From NCBI RefSeq assembly GCF_949628265.1, contig NC_088786.1:17484001-17548000 (forward strand): 64,000 nucleotides of DNA, written 5' to 3'. The translations under genes and the position numbers were made by a program. This document shows positions 1-10,625 of the stretch, one piece after another (within the stretch, counting starts at the first letter, position 1; every line of letters begins with the position of its first letter). A model generated the notes under the pieces. It was not told the DNA's origin and did not search any database. It was given only the letters and a program-made list of their open reading frames with translations. The stretch comes from Cloeon dipterum (taxonomy: Eukaryota > Arthropoda > Insecta > Ephemeroptera > Baetidae).

Positions 1-323
1 GGAGGACATTTGAAACTTATTATTCATAATGTATTCAGACAAAAAATATCAAATTTTAGATGGTAAAAGTGAATTGCTTTCTACTGTTGGGATCAGACCA
101 AGAAAACTTTACAGAAATAATAACTAGAAAATACTCGAAAAAAAAAATTAAAGAAGCCCTATACATATGTATTAAAAACAAAAATGAGTTTTTTTCAGGA
201 GAAAAAGTTTTAAGGGTCAAATAATGCTTGAGAATTGTGCTGGAAACGGCTAATTAAAAAGAAATATACATTTTTTTAATGTGAAATTATAGAGCCCTAA
301 TTGCGATATAAAAAAGGTATACG
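1..323. other. AT-rich non-coding stretch
   Basis: Strongly AT-rich with homopolymer A and T runs. No coding frame, RNA gene or repeat was recognised. If the minus-strand exon at 324-408 is real, this is its 3' flank. It holds no canonical AATAAA on the minus strand. Confidence 0.4.
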
Positions 324-408
324 TTAATTTTCACCGTAGTACACATCACTGCCTTTGCCACTGACAATGAGGGCTTCAACTTTCTTCTTTTTTGTGGAAC
401 TTATGTCC
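324..408 (-). CDS. Possible 3'-terminal coding exon, unknown protein
   Basis: On the minus strand an acceptor-like TTTTGAAG is followed by 27 open codons and a stop at 326-324. The peptide ends in SGKGSDVYYGEN and is preceded by a lysine cluster. Codons look gene-like (GCC CTC ATT GTC AGT GGC) inside very AT-rich surroundings, and this is the only reason for the call. The other exons would have to lie at higher coordinates on the minus strand, toward or across the cystinosin gene, and I could not identify them. A chance open stretch is a real alternative. Confidence 0.3.
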
Positions 409-1791
409 CTTCAAAATTAAAATGCAACTTTTTAAAAAAATTATAATTAAACAAGAGATTGCTCATTGCCTTTTTTTAAAATTAAAAATATACTGGTCAA
501 AATTTTTAATGCAGCATTAATTTGATTAATTCCCTCTTTTTATGTTCTGAGCTAAATCGGCAAATAATAGCTGTCACTCAATAATGCGATGCTTTTACGC
601 TAAATAAAATAAAATCAATGCACTCATATAATTATATTATGCAGCAGTACAATACTCTACTATATTAACAGGGAGTGTTTGTTATTGTAGCTCAATTACG
701 GTACACGATAATGAAAGTTTACGCACTCAAATCGGAGCACGCAATTTATCTGCTTGCGACATTCCTTTCGATTTTCCTACAAAATAAGCTGTTTTCAACT
801 ACGGTTTACTCTCATAGCCGGATCCAAAATGTTTTTACGGTTTTTACAGCGTGTCACTCTGACAAAGCATTATTTGATTCCTACATAGTTTTAGAATAAG
901 TGAACTAAATCACAGACACAAAACAATTTTGGCAAATTTCCGCGGTGAATTAAGCACAATACATGTGACCGTTATAGTGTTTCTCTCTGCCAACCAAAAA
1001 ATAACCACGTTGGACCTTGATGTCTTCTCATGACATCACAAAAATTGTAATGTAGATAGTTTGCCAACACAGACGGGTTTGGGTTCACGCCTTCACGGCC
1101 ATGAAAATGTGAATTTTAGTAGGCCGACAGATCCATCTTTAAGTCTTCATTATTCACTCCATGCTCTTTAAGTAGGCAAATAGCCTGGGGAATTGAAATT
1201 GACCCCGATTTGCAGAACCAGTGTAGACTGCGCGGCAGGGGGAGACAAGGTCGGTCGGTGTCGGTGACCGCGTAATGCGTGGAGTGGACCGAAAAGTAAA
1301 AGTGTTTTACGTTTAGAACTTACAATACGGTCGCCCGCGTCATTAAAGAATAGGAGGAAAAGAAGCCATGGCGAGTGCGATATTGCATTACAAACAAAAA
1401 ATTCCAGCCCGCCAAGCGAGTTTCGTTAGAGAAGAGGGCAATCGAGCGAACTGATTGGTTGATGTCTTTCACGTGATTGCGGTAAACAGCTACGCCCCTC
1501 TGGTTAGACAAAATGCAAAAGCTGGGTGTCGAGTGAAAAATATAAGTCGATCGCCGCTGTAATTAAGTGAAAAAGTCATGTTGGTCGAGAATTTTCACAC
1601 TTGGACGAGGACAGGAGACCGCGGCAGAGCTTCTTGCTGCAGAGGAACGTAATTAAATTGCGGACACCTTGAGTTCAACATTTGAAGTCCGCCCCCAATT
1701 GTGACTCTTGAAATGGGTCGATCAGCCACTTTTTCAAAGCTCTTCTGCGCTTCAATTTTGATCGGTTTGTGGTTGAGATTTCTGGACAGTA
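409..1791. other. Upstream region of the cystinosin gene
   Basis: No convincing coding exon. A more GC-rich patch at about 1180-1300 and 1320-1720 probably contains the promoter or 5' untranslated region of the downstream plus-strand gene. A minus-strand open frame at 1320-1511 and a plus-strand frame at 675-899 have no recognisable domain and are not called. Confidence 0.4.
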
Positions 1792-4700
1792 ATGGAATTA
1801 ATAAGTTGTATATTACCATCAGCATTTTCTGCGGCCGAGACTTCCTTCAGTTTGGGCTCGCAGGAATTGGACATCCTGGTTGGCGAAACGAAAGTCATCA
1901 ACCTTCAAGTGTGAGTAGATATAGTGTCATCAATCAAGAACGTTTGAAAATGAAAGCGAACTTAAAATTTAAATTTAAATCTAGAAGTGAAAAAAATTAG
2001 CCATGTTAATTGTTCTTTATCTTTCAAAGGGATTTTTTTAATTCTGTGTCCGAAGTCCATTTTATTATCACTGCGATTCCTTCAAAGTGATTTGATCCGC
2101 TTTGATTAAATTAATAATGGTTATCACCGAGTATGTATGTTTGTATGTATGCACGTTTAACTCTTCTAATCTTTTAACACAAACCTTGAATGAACTAATC
2201 TCATTGTCTCCATGATGCGCACATACTATCATTTATTTTAAAAATATTTTGGTTTTAAGTGTGTATTAGAAAGAGGAATTCCCGTTGTGTTCGTATTTAA
2301 TTTCGTGTTTTGTGTCATACCAATTTTAGAGGAAGGGGGAGCTTTGAAGCCATATGATTAGTTGTTAATCCGTGTCTCGTGATTGAAACCCCCACAAAAG
2401 CCTTTATAATGGGAAGCGTAGAAACAAGATTAAGTAATGTTTCATGTCTGTAAGTTTCCATTGATTTTTTTAAATAAATATGAATGTACACTAACCAAAG
2501 TGAAAAAAGTATGAATTTAGAATTCAAATAATTTACTAAACAAATCCAGCATGCACTAGAATGAACGTAAAATTAAGCCGGCGTAAGAACTCCGGTTGAG
2601 TAAGTTTAATTTTATTATATCCTAAACTATCGTAAATATTTTTTTAATTCGCCCCAAAAATGATTGTTTCCAGTACCGACCTCACGCAAAGAGTGAACGC
2701 GTCAGTGCAAACATTGCACTCAGGGATTTTGGAGCTGAACCCAAAGTCAATTATTATTAATCCTCCTGCAAATGACATCTACCCCATCGAAGTGACATCA
2801 ATCGAAGCTGGCTACACTACTATCCTACTAAGTATCGACCCAGCCATCGCTGAGTAATTAAAAAATTGGGCCATTTTACGAGAGAGAGTTAACAATAATT
2901 TCCACTGCAGTGTTTACGATGCGTTTATCCGCGTCACTTCTCTGCACTCGATTGAGCTTTACCACTTCAGCGAGGTCATTGGATGGATCTACTTTGTGGC
3001 CTGGTCCGTTTCCTTCTACCCACAAATCTATGAAAACTGGAAGCGGAAAAGGTAAAAAGCACAAGGCTTCTATGCCGCATCACGTCTCCTAGATTTCCAG
3101 ACTTTTTTTTCTGTGCTTTCGATTTTCATTTAAGCATCAAATTATGCAATTTTAATATTTTTTGCCTTTATTAAAACATACTATCAAGAATGCTTACCTT
3201 TTTTTTATTTCAGTGTTGTTGGTCTCAATTTCGACTTTCTGGCTTTAAACATCATCGGCTTCACCATGTACTCCATTTTTAACTGTGGTCTATTTTGGAT
3301 TCCTTCCATCCAGGTTTTTAACCAATTAAATTAATCAACTGCGTTTTTAAATCTTAAAATTATACTAGGATGAGTATTATGAAAAACATCCAAGAGGCAT
3401 GATTCCTGTTTTGGCCCAAGACATCTTTTTCGGCCTCCACGCGATGTTCGCAACAGTTATAACAATCACACAATGCTTCTTTTACGAGGTAAAGACTTTT
3501 CTATGATTTTCAACATTAAAATTGAATATGAATCATGTTACAGCGTGCAAACCAAAGAGTTTCGTGGACCGCAAGAGGCATAATAGTGGTGTTTGCTCTC
3601 TTCCTGTTGATCAGCACTATTGTGGCCGCCGCCACAGACAAACTCACTTGGCTTGACATCCTTTACTTTTGCTCATACGTCAAGTTGGCCATCACTCTGA
3701 TCAAATACATTCCTCAGGTAAATTATTTAAAAACATGATTGGCTCGCTCTAAGCTTGATGTGTCATCAGGCTTACATGAATTACAAAAGGAAGAGCACGG
3801 TGGGATGGAGCATCGGCAACATTTTCCTTGACTTTACTGGCGGCGCTCTCAGCATGATGCAGATGATGGTCAACGCCCACAACTACAGTAAGGAGCTACC
3901 AAAATATTGTATTTTTTGTGTTAAGTAATTTCTTATTTTTTCAGACGACTGGCAATCTATTTTCGGCGACCCTACGAAATTCGGATTGGGACTGTTCTCC
4001 GTCGTGTTTGACATCTTCTTCATATTCCAACATTATGTGCTATACAGGTAAGAATTTAACTTGCATTTTCAGATTTGGCAACATGTGTTACACGATTCGT
4101 CTTGTAATGACACGCGCCAAACCAGTTCATACCCAAACTAGTGGTTTCATCTGCCTTGATAACGTCAGGATTTCCCTAAACAAAAGAGCTGAATAGCTTG
4201 TAAGCCTCTATGATCAAGTGGAGACAGTGATAATACACGTTCGCAGACGGTTTTCCAGACGTACCCTAACGAGATAGCTGCAGCTCTTCAATCTCATTTG
4301 TAAAACGCATGCTATTTTTCTGATATTATCGTTTTATCATGGAATTGTTTATGAACCTCGCTGCATCAAACTTTTATTGAAAAATTAGCATTGGTCAGGT
4401 GATACATTTTTTTATATTTTAAATTACTTTCCAGTATTTTTTTTCCTGCTTTTTTAAGTCGAAGACCATGCCTGTAGTGTCTGACAAATTTGATTTGATT
4501 TAAGTTAGTTTCCGTACATTTTTACATGCTTCTTCACTTTCTTGATTGAATTATGATGAAAATTCTGATATTGTTTATATTTATAGTCTTGAATTAACAA
4601 TGAATTGTCCTGCTATATCATTGATTTCAAGTAACAAAAACCTATTTTTGTTCCATAATTATGTTTTTTGGTTTATAAATATTCTTCTTGACGAGACAAA

Positions 4701-5415
4701 TCGTTTGGTGTAGAATTTTTTAATTTCTGGTAAACCGTTGAGGCCACTTTGAGCAAGTCGTAGTTTAAAAAGAAAAAATCACCAAAGACATTTATTAACA
4801 TGTTATGAAAGCTGATCAAATTTGCTGTATTTTACACAGCCAACAATTTTATTAAATGGAATAATTATTTATTAAAATTAAATTTTTACGTTTTTGGTAG
4901 AATATTCCTTTATAAATTACATTTTTACGTTTTTGGTAGAATATTCCTTTATAAATTACATTTTTACTATGTACAAGGCAATTTTTAATTATTTCTAACC
5001 CTTGTCACTCGCAACAAATCAAAAACAAATATTACATATCGATCGATTTTTCTCATCAAGAAAATGTATTCCAAATTTCACAAAGATTAAAAAAATTGCC
5101 GATTAAATAAATTCTATTGAACTCCCCTTAAAACCATATTGTAAATTCTGCTAGAATAGCTCACCTAGTACCTTTTATCGGCCATTTTATTCAATTCTAC
5201 ATAATTTTATTGAGAGCAAATATTTTGCAATACCAGATTTCTTTGTTAAATAAATATTGTTTCTTGTTCAGTAACTTAAACCCCATCTCCATCTTCCTGC
5301 ATGATGTAATCTCATCCTTCTCTTTTTTGTTATGCGTTTTTGCAGACAATCTCGCAAGGACGTTGCTGCTGATCCTGAAAAACCCGAGAAAACTGGAAAA
5401 GATGAAATTCTGTGA
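1792..5415 (+). CDS. CTNS: Cystinosin, lysosomal cystine/H+ symporter
   Basis: Exons 1792-1910, 2674-2853, 2911-3051, 3214-3313, 3369-3488, 3544-3717, 3770-3887, 3945-4047 and 5346-5415 give 374 residues (human cystinosin has 367). All introns are GT-AG and phases agree. The start is the first Met after an in-frame stop and begins a short hydrophobic leader, then a lumenal domain with an N-glycosylation site (NAS) before seven membrane segments. Two PQ-loops are clear: [14 protein letters not shown] (PQ at 137-138) and [19 protein letters not shown] (PQ at 277-278). The LDFTGG motif carries D299, the equivalent of a human residue (D305) tied to proton coupling. By family knowledge it exports cystine from lysosomes. 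The tail ends in KDEIL and lacks the mammalian GYDQL sorting motif. Polyadenylation signal follows 78 bp after the stop. Confidence 0.93.
4882..4967. repeat. Perfect 39-bp tandem duplication
   Basis: Two identical 39-bp copies (4882-4920 and 4921-4959) sit head to tail, followed by the first eight bases of a third. Each begins atttttacgt and ends ataaattac. They lie in the largest intron of the cystinosin gene (4048-5345). Confidence 0.9.
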
Positions 5416-6668
5416 TAGATATTTTGCAGTATAGCTCGCTATTTATTTTTATACTTTGATTATCATGCATGTACCACTTAAATGAAAATTCAAATAAAAC
5501 TTAAGTCATTACTGTTGTCTGCTTTCTCTTATACTTAAAACACTTACAACTAGCTTCACTCTGAACTGAAGTGGATAATTAAATTTCTCTTTGCAGGAAA
5601 ATATCCAGACGAATTATGAATTTAAAAAAAGGGATAAGGAGACCTTCGGAACATTAAGACAAAAGTTCCTAAGCAATCAGACCGCACGAGAAATTCAATC
5701 AGTACAAAATGCAAATGTGCTTAATCATGGCTCTCGCTCATTTGCCTGCAGGCACTCTTACGAAAGAATCGAGGGCGCCAATTCTGAAGCAGCGCGGCCG
5801 ATTTACTCCTGATTGCTGATGCACGCGCACGTCTTGTAAATGGAGACCTGCCGTCGGCGAGTTTGGTGATCTGTGACTGAACTGTGTTCGCTTTGGATAA
5901 TTTTGAGCGATATAAACCTTTTAGTGAATGCGAACAATAAGCTGTTAAGATTTATTTGATTTTAATTGTGATTCTCATATGATTTAGCCTATATTATAAT
6001 TTAATTTTTAGAGTGTAATGATATCACGTATAAAATAAATCACAAAAATAATTTTGTTCTGAATTGTTTTATTCTATTAAATGGTCGTATTTCAACAGTC
6101 AAAAATTAGAGACATATCTTTCTAGAGATTCCTTCGTGAATCGCAGTCTTAGGGGAAATATTTTACACCACTCATGGCTTGGTCATTTGGGATTTTGGAA
6201 AAAAAGTCTATGCCCATATGAACCTCTGCAACAGGAACGAAATGTCAAAGGATTTTTTCAAACCATATATTAAGCGTGAAAAATTTAGATCAGTCGTTAA
6301 TTGTCAGAGATTAGATTTGAATCATTCAAATCTCTCGAGAACCCATATATTCAGTCTTTAGGCAATATCGCATTGCTGAATTCGCCACATATTTTCAACC
6401 ATAATTCCGTTTTGCTCATGGCCGTAGAAAACAATTTTTACACGGAATATCATTCCCAACGATTCTACAGCGATTGTCTGGACTGAATTTGGTCGTCATC
6501 CCACAAAACAGAATTATTTCAAGTATAATGCACAGATGCAGGATTGAATTTGAATTCCTAGCGAAAGTGCCTCACAGTCTTAACAATAAAAGGAGGCGCC
6601 ATCTAATGGCGGCTGTCCACTAATGGTGAATTATCAAGGCTCGTTTGGTGCTCTTCATCAAGGTATGG
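5416..6668. other. 3' flank of CTNS and spacer to MBD gene
   Basis: Mostly non-coding. An acceptor-like tctctttgcag at 5586-5596 opens a 72-codon frame to 5812. Spliced from the cystinosin exon ending at 4047 it would instead be read in another frame (RKISRR...) and stop after about 18 codons, so it could be an alternative last exon. I do not see homology. A second AATAAA lies near 6033. Nothing else is recognised up to 6668. Confidence 0.3.
5493..5498 (+). terminator. Polyadenylation signal of cystinosin gene
   Basis: AATAAA 78 bp after the cystinosin stop codon, in an AT-rich 3' region. Position and sequence fit a standard cleavage signal. Confidence 0.6.
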
Positions 6669-7877
6669 TCAAAACTGGATAACAAGTCCAAGGTCCTTGA
6701 GGAGGCGGTCACAACGTTCCAGTGAAACAATCAATGTTTTGGAAGTTGAATCACTTGCAACGTCCAAAGTTGGACAATGCTTTGAATGAGCAGGTGCCTG
6801 ATCACCAACCAGCATCTTATCAAGTCTGGGGAGACACACTTTGGCAACTTTCATGTTGGTGAATGGCTCAAAGTGAAAATCAAAATCATCTGACTTCACG
6901 CCGCGGACAATGTGAGGATTTTCAATCAGGTACGTGATGCAATCCAGCCTTGATCTGAGAACCTTGCCGTCAGGTGCCGCATAGTACACATCAAATCTGT
7001 TTCCTAGTCGTTGTTTTGTTCTCATCGTGACGTATCTCATGAAGCCTGTAGGCACAGATGCATTGCGGAATCCTCTCTCAGAGTTAAGAACCCTGTATGA
7101 GACCGATTTGATGCGTTGCAAGGTGGGAAAATCATTCTTTCCGTATTTCGTCATGGATCTTTTGACTGGATTGACTGGATAGGGGGATTGACGGAATATT
7201 GGTGTCTCATCACAGTATGCAATCCTTTTCCTGGTCTTCTTTCCAGTCGTCTGAGCTCTTCCAGTCTGCTTCATGATCATCTTGAATTGCTCATGGGGAG
7301 AGTTGAAGTTCCGTTCGCAGTCAGCGGTCCAAGTTCTAGGTTGATCCTTATCTATATTTGGCACTTTTGGATGTTTTTCAGGAATGGGGCCCTTGTCTTC
7401 GCGGTTTGCAATCCTTTTCATAGACCTCTTTCGACGGGTCTGAGTTTTTTCAATCTGCGTCATCACCTTGGATTCTTTGTGAGGAGTGTTGAAGTCCTGA
7501 TTGCAATCAGGTTTCTCCTTTTCTGTCTCCAGGAATATTTCGTCCTTGTCTTCGCTGTCTGCAATAAATTTTTTATGTGTTTTCCTGCTCATTCAAACGA
7601 TCCAAATTCTGTGTTACTCACTGAAAGTGCTGCTGTTGACCAGTGCATCGAGTAAGAACCTTCTTGGGGGCCTCTTGACTCTCCTGTTCCTGCAGAAGAC
7701 TGGCTCGATTTTCTTGTTTGCTTCAGCCAAGCGCGCTATAAGCTCAGACGCATATTGACGGGCCAAGTGCTGACTTTGATGTTGCTTGAAAATCTTGTCC
7801 AAATTTTCAGCAAGGATGCTCTGGCGATGCATTTTTGCTCTGCTTGGCTTATTGTTGAACCCAATTATTCGTGACAT
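6669..7877 (-). CDS. MBD (methyl-CpG-binding domain) protein with internal repeats
   Basis: Two exons on the minus strand, 7877-7622 and 7558-6669, joined across a 63-bp GTGAGT...TTGCAG intron, give 381 residues. The MBD spans about residues 255-315: GFMRYVTMRTKQRLGNRFDV, then YYAAPDGKVLRSR and ITYL. The family's D-x-Y and R-S positions, which contact methylated DNA in vertebrate MBDs, are kept, so binding to methyl-CpG is plausible but inferred. Before it lie a basic KRPPRR patch (residues 60-85) and repeats of about 50-60 residues with the core FNxPHxxxK...KRIA. The C-terminal 70 residues match no domain I know. No glycosylase, SET or zinc-finger part is present, so it is not MBD4 or SETDB1. 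It does not look like the conserved MBD2/3 either. Likely nuclear. Confidence 0.8.
7194..7590 (-). repeat. Three-unit coding repeat inside the MBD gene
   Basis: The cores ATTGCA-GACAGCGAAGACAAGG, ATTGCA-AACCGCGAAGACAAGG and ATTGCA-TACTGTGATGAGACA recur at spacings of 153 and 189 bp, both multiples of three. Two units are fully coding. In the third, most 5' unit, the first part lies in the intron and the 3' splice site falls inside the repeat core. Confidence 0.75.
7559..7621 (-). other. 63-bp intron of the MBD gene
   Basis: Donor GTGAGT at 7621 downward, acceptor TTATTGCAG ending at 7559, branch-like TTTGAAT in between. The phase joins ...SSTF and NSEDKDE. Without splicing the upstream frame stops right after the donor, so splicing is needed to make the full protein. 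Confidence 0.75.
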
Positions 7878-8734
7878 GATGCCTCCAGGATCACTGACGA
7901 TCGACTTAGAAAATGCAGATTAAAAATATTATACATAATTATAATACATTCATATGTATATACATAATGCATAGTAATACATATTTAACAAAAAAATAGG
8001 ATAAATGTGAGAATGGTTAGACGCGCTCGTCCGTATAAAATTGAAATTGTATGCAATTAATATTACATATTATTATGAATAAACTCGCAAGCACGAAAAT
8101 TTTTGAAACATTCCGGATAATTTTCAGCTGTATGTGTATGTATTTTACGTTGTCTCTTAACACTTTTAACAAATTAAAAGTACAATACAAGAATTCTCGA
8201 GAGCACTAGCGTTCATATTACAGATATGTACATACTTACATTTTCAGCGTTACGTTACACCTCACTCCAATAACAGACGAATTATTATTTTTAATTTATT
8301 CTGTTTCATGAATTTGAAGCAGAGATCAAGGGAATGCGAGCCGCGAGACCTGCAGGCCGAAAAACATGTGGCACAGGCACATGTGCGCGGGGACATAGAG
8401 TCGGAACCAGCCGATTTCGGATTCGGAATCTCACGCGCTTCTACTGCTGGAACCAAAGTAGGGGAGGGGGAAAAGAGCGCAACGTGCTGGTGGATCGGAT
8501 ACTTGGAGAAGGGAATCAAGAGCGTGTGCCGTGCCAGGAGCCAGGACTGCCAGAAGAAATTTAAAAAAAAAAATTGTGGGAAAAAGGAGTGCTTCTAAGA
8601 TTTTTTTTAAAGATTTTTATTGTTTTTTAATAATACTGAATTGATTTTTGTGCAGGAAAGTTATAAAAATAATCGTTCTTTTCTGAGACCAAAATATTTA
8701 CTAGAATAGAGAAATATACATTTTTTCGATTTTT

Positions 8735-8895
8735 TTCCAGGTTTTCCATTTTAAGTTGCGAGAAAGTCGGCTGCAAGGTTTGCATGCTTATCAAGTAGAG
8801 AGCACCTTTATCTTTATTGAAAAATCATGTATGTATTTCGTCAAGAAAAAATTTAGCTCACCCCGTTGGATAGAACGCGAAAAGAGGAATCTTTA
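8735..8895 (-). repeat. Dispersed repeat family A, copy 1
   Basis: On the minus strand this reads CTATCCAACGGGGTGAGCTAAA, then ATGATTTTTCAATAA, then TAAGCATGCAAACCTTGCAGCC and AACCTGG, in the same order as copies near 24.3, 27.7 and 60.5 kb. Ends are approximate. Confidence 0.55.
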
Positions 8896-9200
8896 TCAAG
8901 CGAAAAAATCATTGATATAATACATCATAGCGCTGATTTTTTCGTGAAATGGGCAAATTTAAACAATCATAACTGAACACGCAGTTCTTTGATATATTCC
9001 GCTTTTCGTTTGATTGCATTGTTTTTCAGGCGATTTGAGTCTATTTTCCCATTTCTTAATGAAACCCATATCTTCAAACTATTACCTAAATTTCAAAGCA
9101 ATAACTTAATTTCAAATTTCAAAAACAAATTTTGAGGGCCATTAGTAATCCAGGCATAATACAGCAATAAAACGAGTCTTCATCTGTCCAATTTTTTACA

Positions 9201-9206
9201 TTTATT
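9201..9206 (-). terminator. Polyadenylation signal for SNRNP35 (and perhaps COX8)
   Basis: AATAAA on the minus strand 122 bp after the SNRNP35 stop. It is the first canonical signal found downstream of both COX8 and SNRNP35. Confidence 0.55.
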
Positions 9207-9327
9207 TCAAACTACACACAGCTTTTCCTGCGAGTATTGAGCTATCCCATCAAAAATGTATATTAAATCGTTACAAAATATGGTCCCATGATTGGCAAGA
9301 TTGCAACTGGAATGTATTTAAAAAAGT

Positions 9328-9882
9328 TTATTTGTGTCTCTGGAATTTTTTCTCTTCTTTCAAAATCGGCTTGAGGAATGGTCGATCAACCCCTCCAAAT
9401 CTGAGCTGGCCTGAGTTTTTGTTTCCACCAAAACCTCCTCCGAGCCTCCTTGGCACCCAGCCTTTCATCGTCCTTCCAATCTCTCTGTCGACGAAAATGG
9501 TGCGCCCGTCGAGTTCCATCTTGTTTGCTTTTCTGCACGCGTCATCAACTGAGTACCTTGACCTGAACTCTATGAAGGCGTAACCTTTGGAGGTGCCTGT
9601 CACGATGTCTCGGACCAGGGTGCAATCAAGGATTTGGCCGTACTCGGAGAATACTCTTCTCAGGTCACTTTCGTTGGTTTTCAGATTCAGCCGGGCCACA
9701 AATATCGTGTACTCAGGTTTGGTTTTCAGGGTTGGATTAGGTGTGTAGTGGGCGAGCATCGCCCTGGCTACGGCGTTGTCGTGGGGCACTGTGTCTGTTT
9801 TGTCTATGGAACCGGCTTCGAGTGGGTTGTACTCCTTCGCCAGAGGAGACCACAGAGTATTTTTTGTGCTGCAAGACTGCAT
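9328..9882 (-). CDS. SNRNP35: U11/U12 snRNP 35 kDa protein, minor spliceosome
   Basis: A single open frame of 184 residues. The N-terminal PLAKEYNPLEAGSIDKTD block matches the human protein's opening. The RRM carries RNP2 IFVARL (60-65) and RNP1 KGYAFIEF (99-106). It is followed by the diagnostic GWVPRRLGGGFGG and SGQLRFGG (141-164), shared with SNRNP35 and U1-70K. The human Arg-rich tail is missing (246 residues in human), so this is a compact form. By family knowledge it is the U1-70K counterpart in the U11/U12 di-snRNP that recognises U12-type introns in the nucleus. Two Met codons could start it, but the first (9882) is used here because homology begins about residue 11. The ORF lies 57 bp downstream of the COX8 stop on the same strand. 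Confidence 0.93.
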   Translation of the reverse strand: MQSCSTKNTLWSPLAKEYNPLEAGSIDKTDTVPHDNAVARAMLAHYTPNPTLKTKPEYTIFVARLNLKTNESDLRRVFSEYGQILDCTLVRDIVTGTSKGYAFIEFRSRYSVDDACRKANKMELDGRTIFVDREIGRTMKGWVPRRLGGGFGGNKNSGQLRFGGVDRPFLKPILKEEKKFQRHK

Positions 9883-9939
9883 AATGGGTTGGCTTGTTCT
9901 ACAGGATCAGCGGTAACTATAATGCTTTCAAGGTGTTAG

Positions 9940-10625
9940 TTACTCTTCGACGGAACCGTTCCACTTCTTGATGTTCACCAGCACCCAGGCAGGAACGACA
10001 AACAAACTGCCGCACATGACGCCACCAAGGATGAACTTCTCCTGTAGAGCGAGTTTGAAGATTACAATTTTATTTCACATGCTTTGAAAAAGTAAGGGTT
10101 TATAAACCGCAAGACAAGTTTGTTTTAAATGCAGTGCAATCTTATTTTCAATTTTGTTCCATTATCTTATTTACAGACATTATTATTTGAACTTAAGTTT
10201 ATGTTCATTTTGTTAATTTGTTTTTAATTCAACCATGACCTCAACTTGGACCATTGATAGACAAAAATTCAAGCGAAATTCATGGCAGAAGCATTTTTAA
10301 GCATTTTATCGTTAACTTTACAAATATCATCAAAGGTTTTTTATCTTTAACTAACATTCTGGATTTTTCTTTGTAAATAAAAGATTGAATAAAATGTCCA
10401 GCGCAAGTAATAAGAAAAAAAAACAATAAAAAACAGATGAAAAGAATATGCTACACTCTACATTTAGAATTGAACGTTTCTAGCAACAATTATTATTCTT
10501 ACAGCAAGGGAAATTCTGATGGCTGGGGGTCCAGACAGTACGGTGTAGTTGCTTGTGTAATTGGTCCTGGCGATTACTTTGCTACCAGCGGCGCGCAGGG
10601 AATTTCTAGCCAATGCGGAAAACAT
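9940..10625 (-). CDS. COX8: Cytochrome c oxidase subunit 8
   Basis: Two short exons on the minus strand, 10625-10503 (41 codons) and 10041-9940, with a 461-bp GT-AG intron at a codon boundary, encode 74 residues. The first exon is a basic, Ala/Ser-rich mitochondrial presequence (MFSALARNSLRAAG...) and ends in PPAIRISLA. The second gives EKFILGG, then one membrane span ending in VPAWVLVNIKKW. This arrangement (short amphipathic start, single helix, W-V-L-V-x-I-K) matches insect COX8. It would sit in the inner mitochondrial membrane as a nuclear-coded small subunit of complex IV. Assignment rests on the helix and exit motif, since the family is short and diverges fast. An unrelated single-span mitochondrial protein is the alternative. 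Confidence 0.75.

Larger units (their letters stand above)
7878..9327. other. Spacer between MBD and SNRNP35 genes
   Basis: Non-coding as far as I can see. A GC-richer patch at 8290-8560 is open in several frames on both strands with no domain, and may be the promoter or 5' untranslated exon of the minus-strand MBD gene. The rest is AT-rich and includes a dispersed repeat copy at about 8735-8895 and the SNRNP35 3' end. Confidence 0.4.

Noticed and set aside
675-899. 74-codon plus-strand open frame
   Set aside because: No domain, AT-rich codons, no splice context; length expected by chance.
8262-8600. Overlapping open frames on both strands in a GC-rich patch
   Set aside because: Open in several frames at once because of composition, with no recognised motif.
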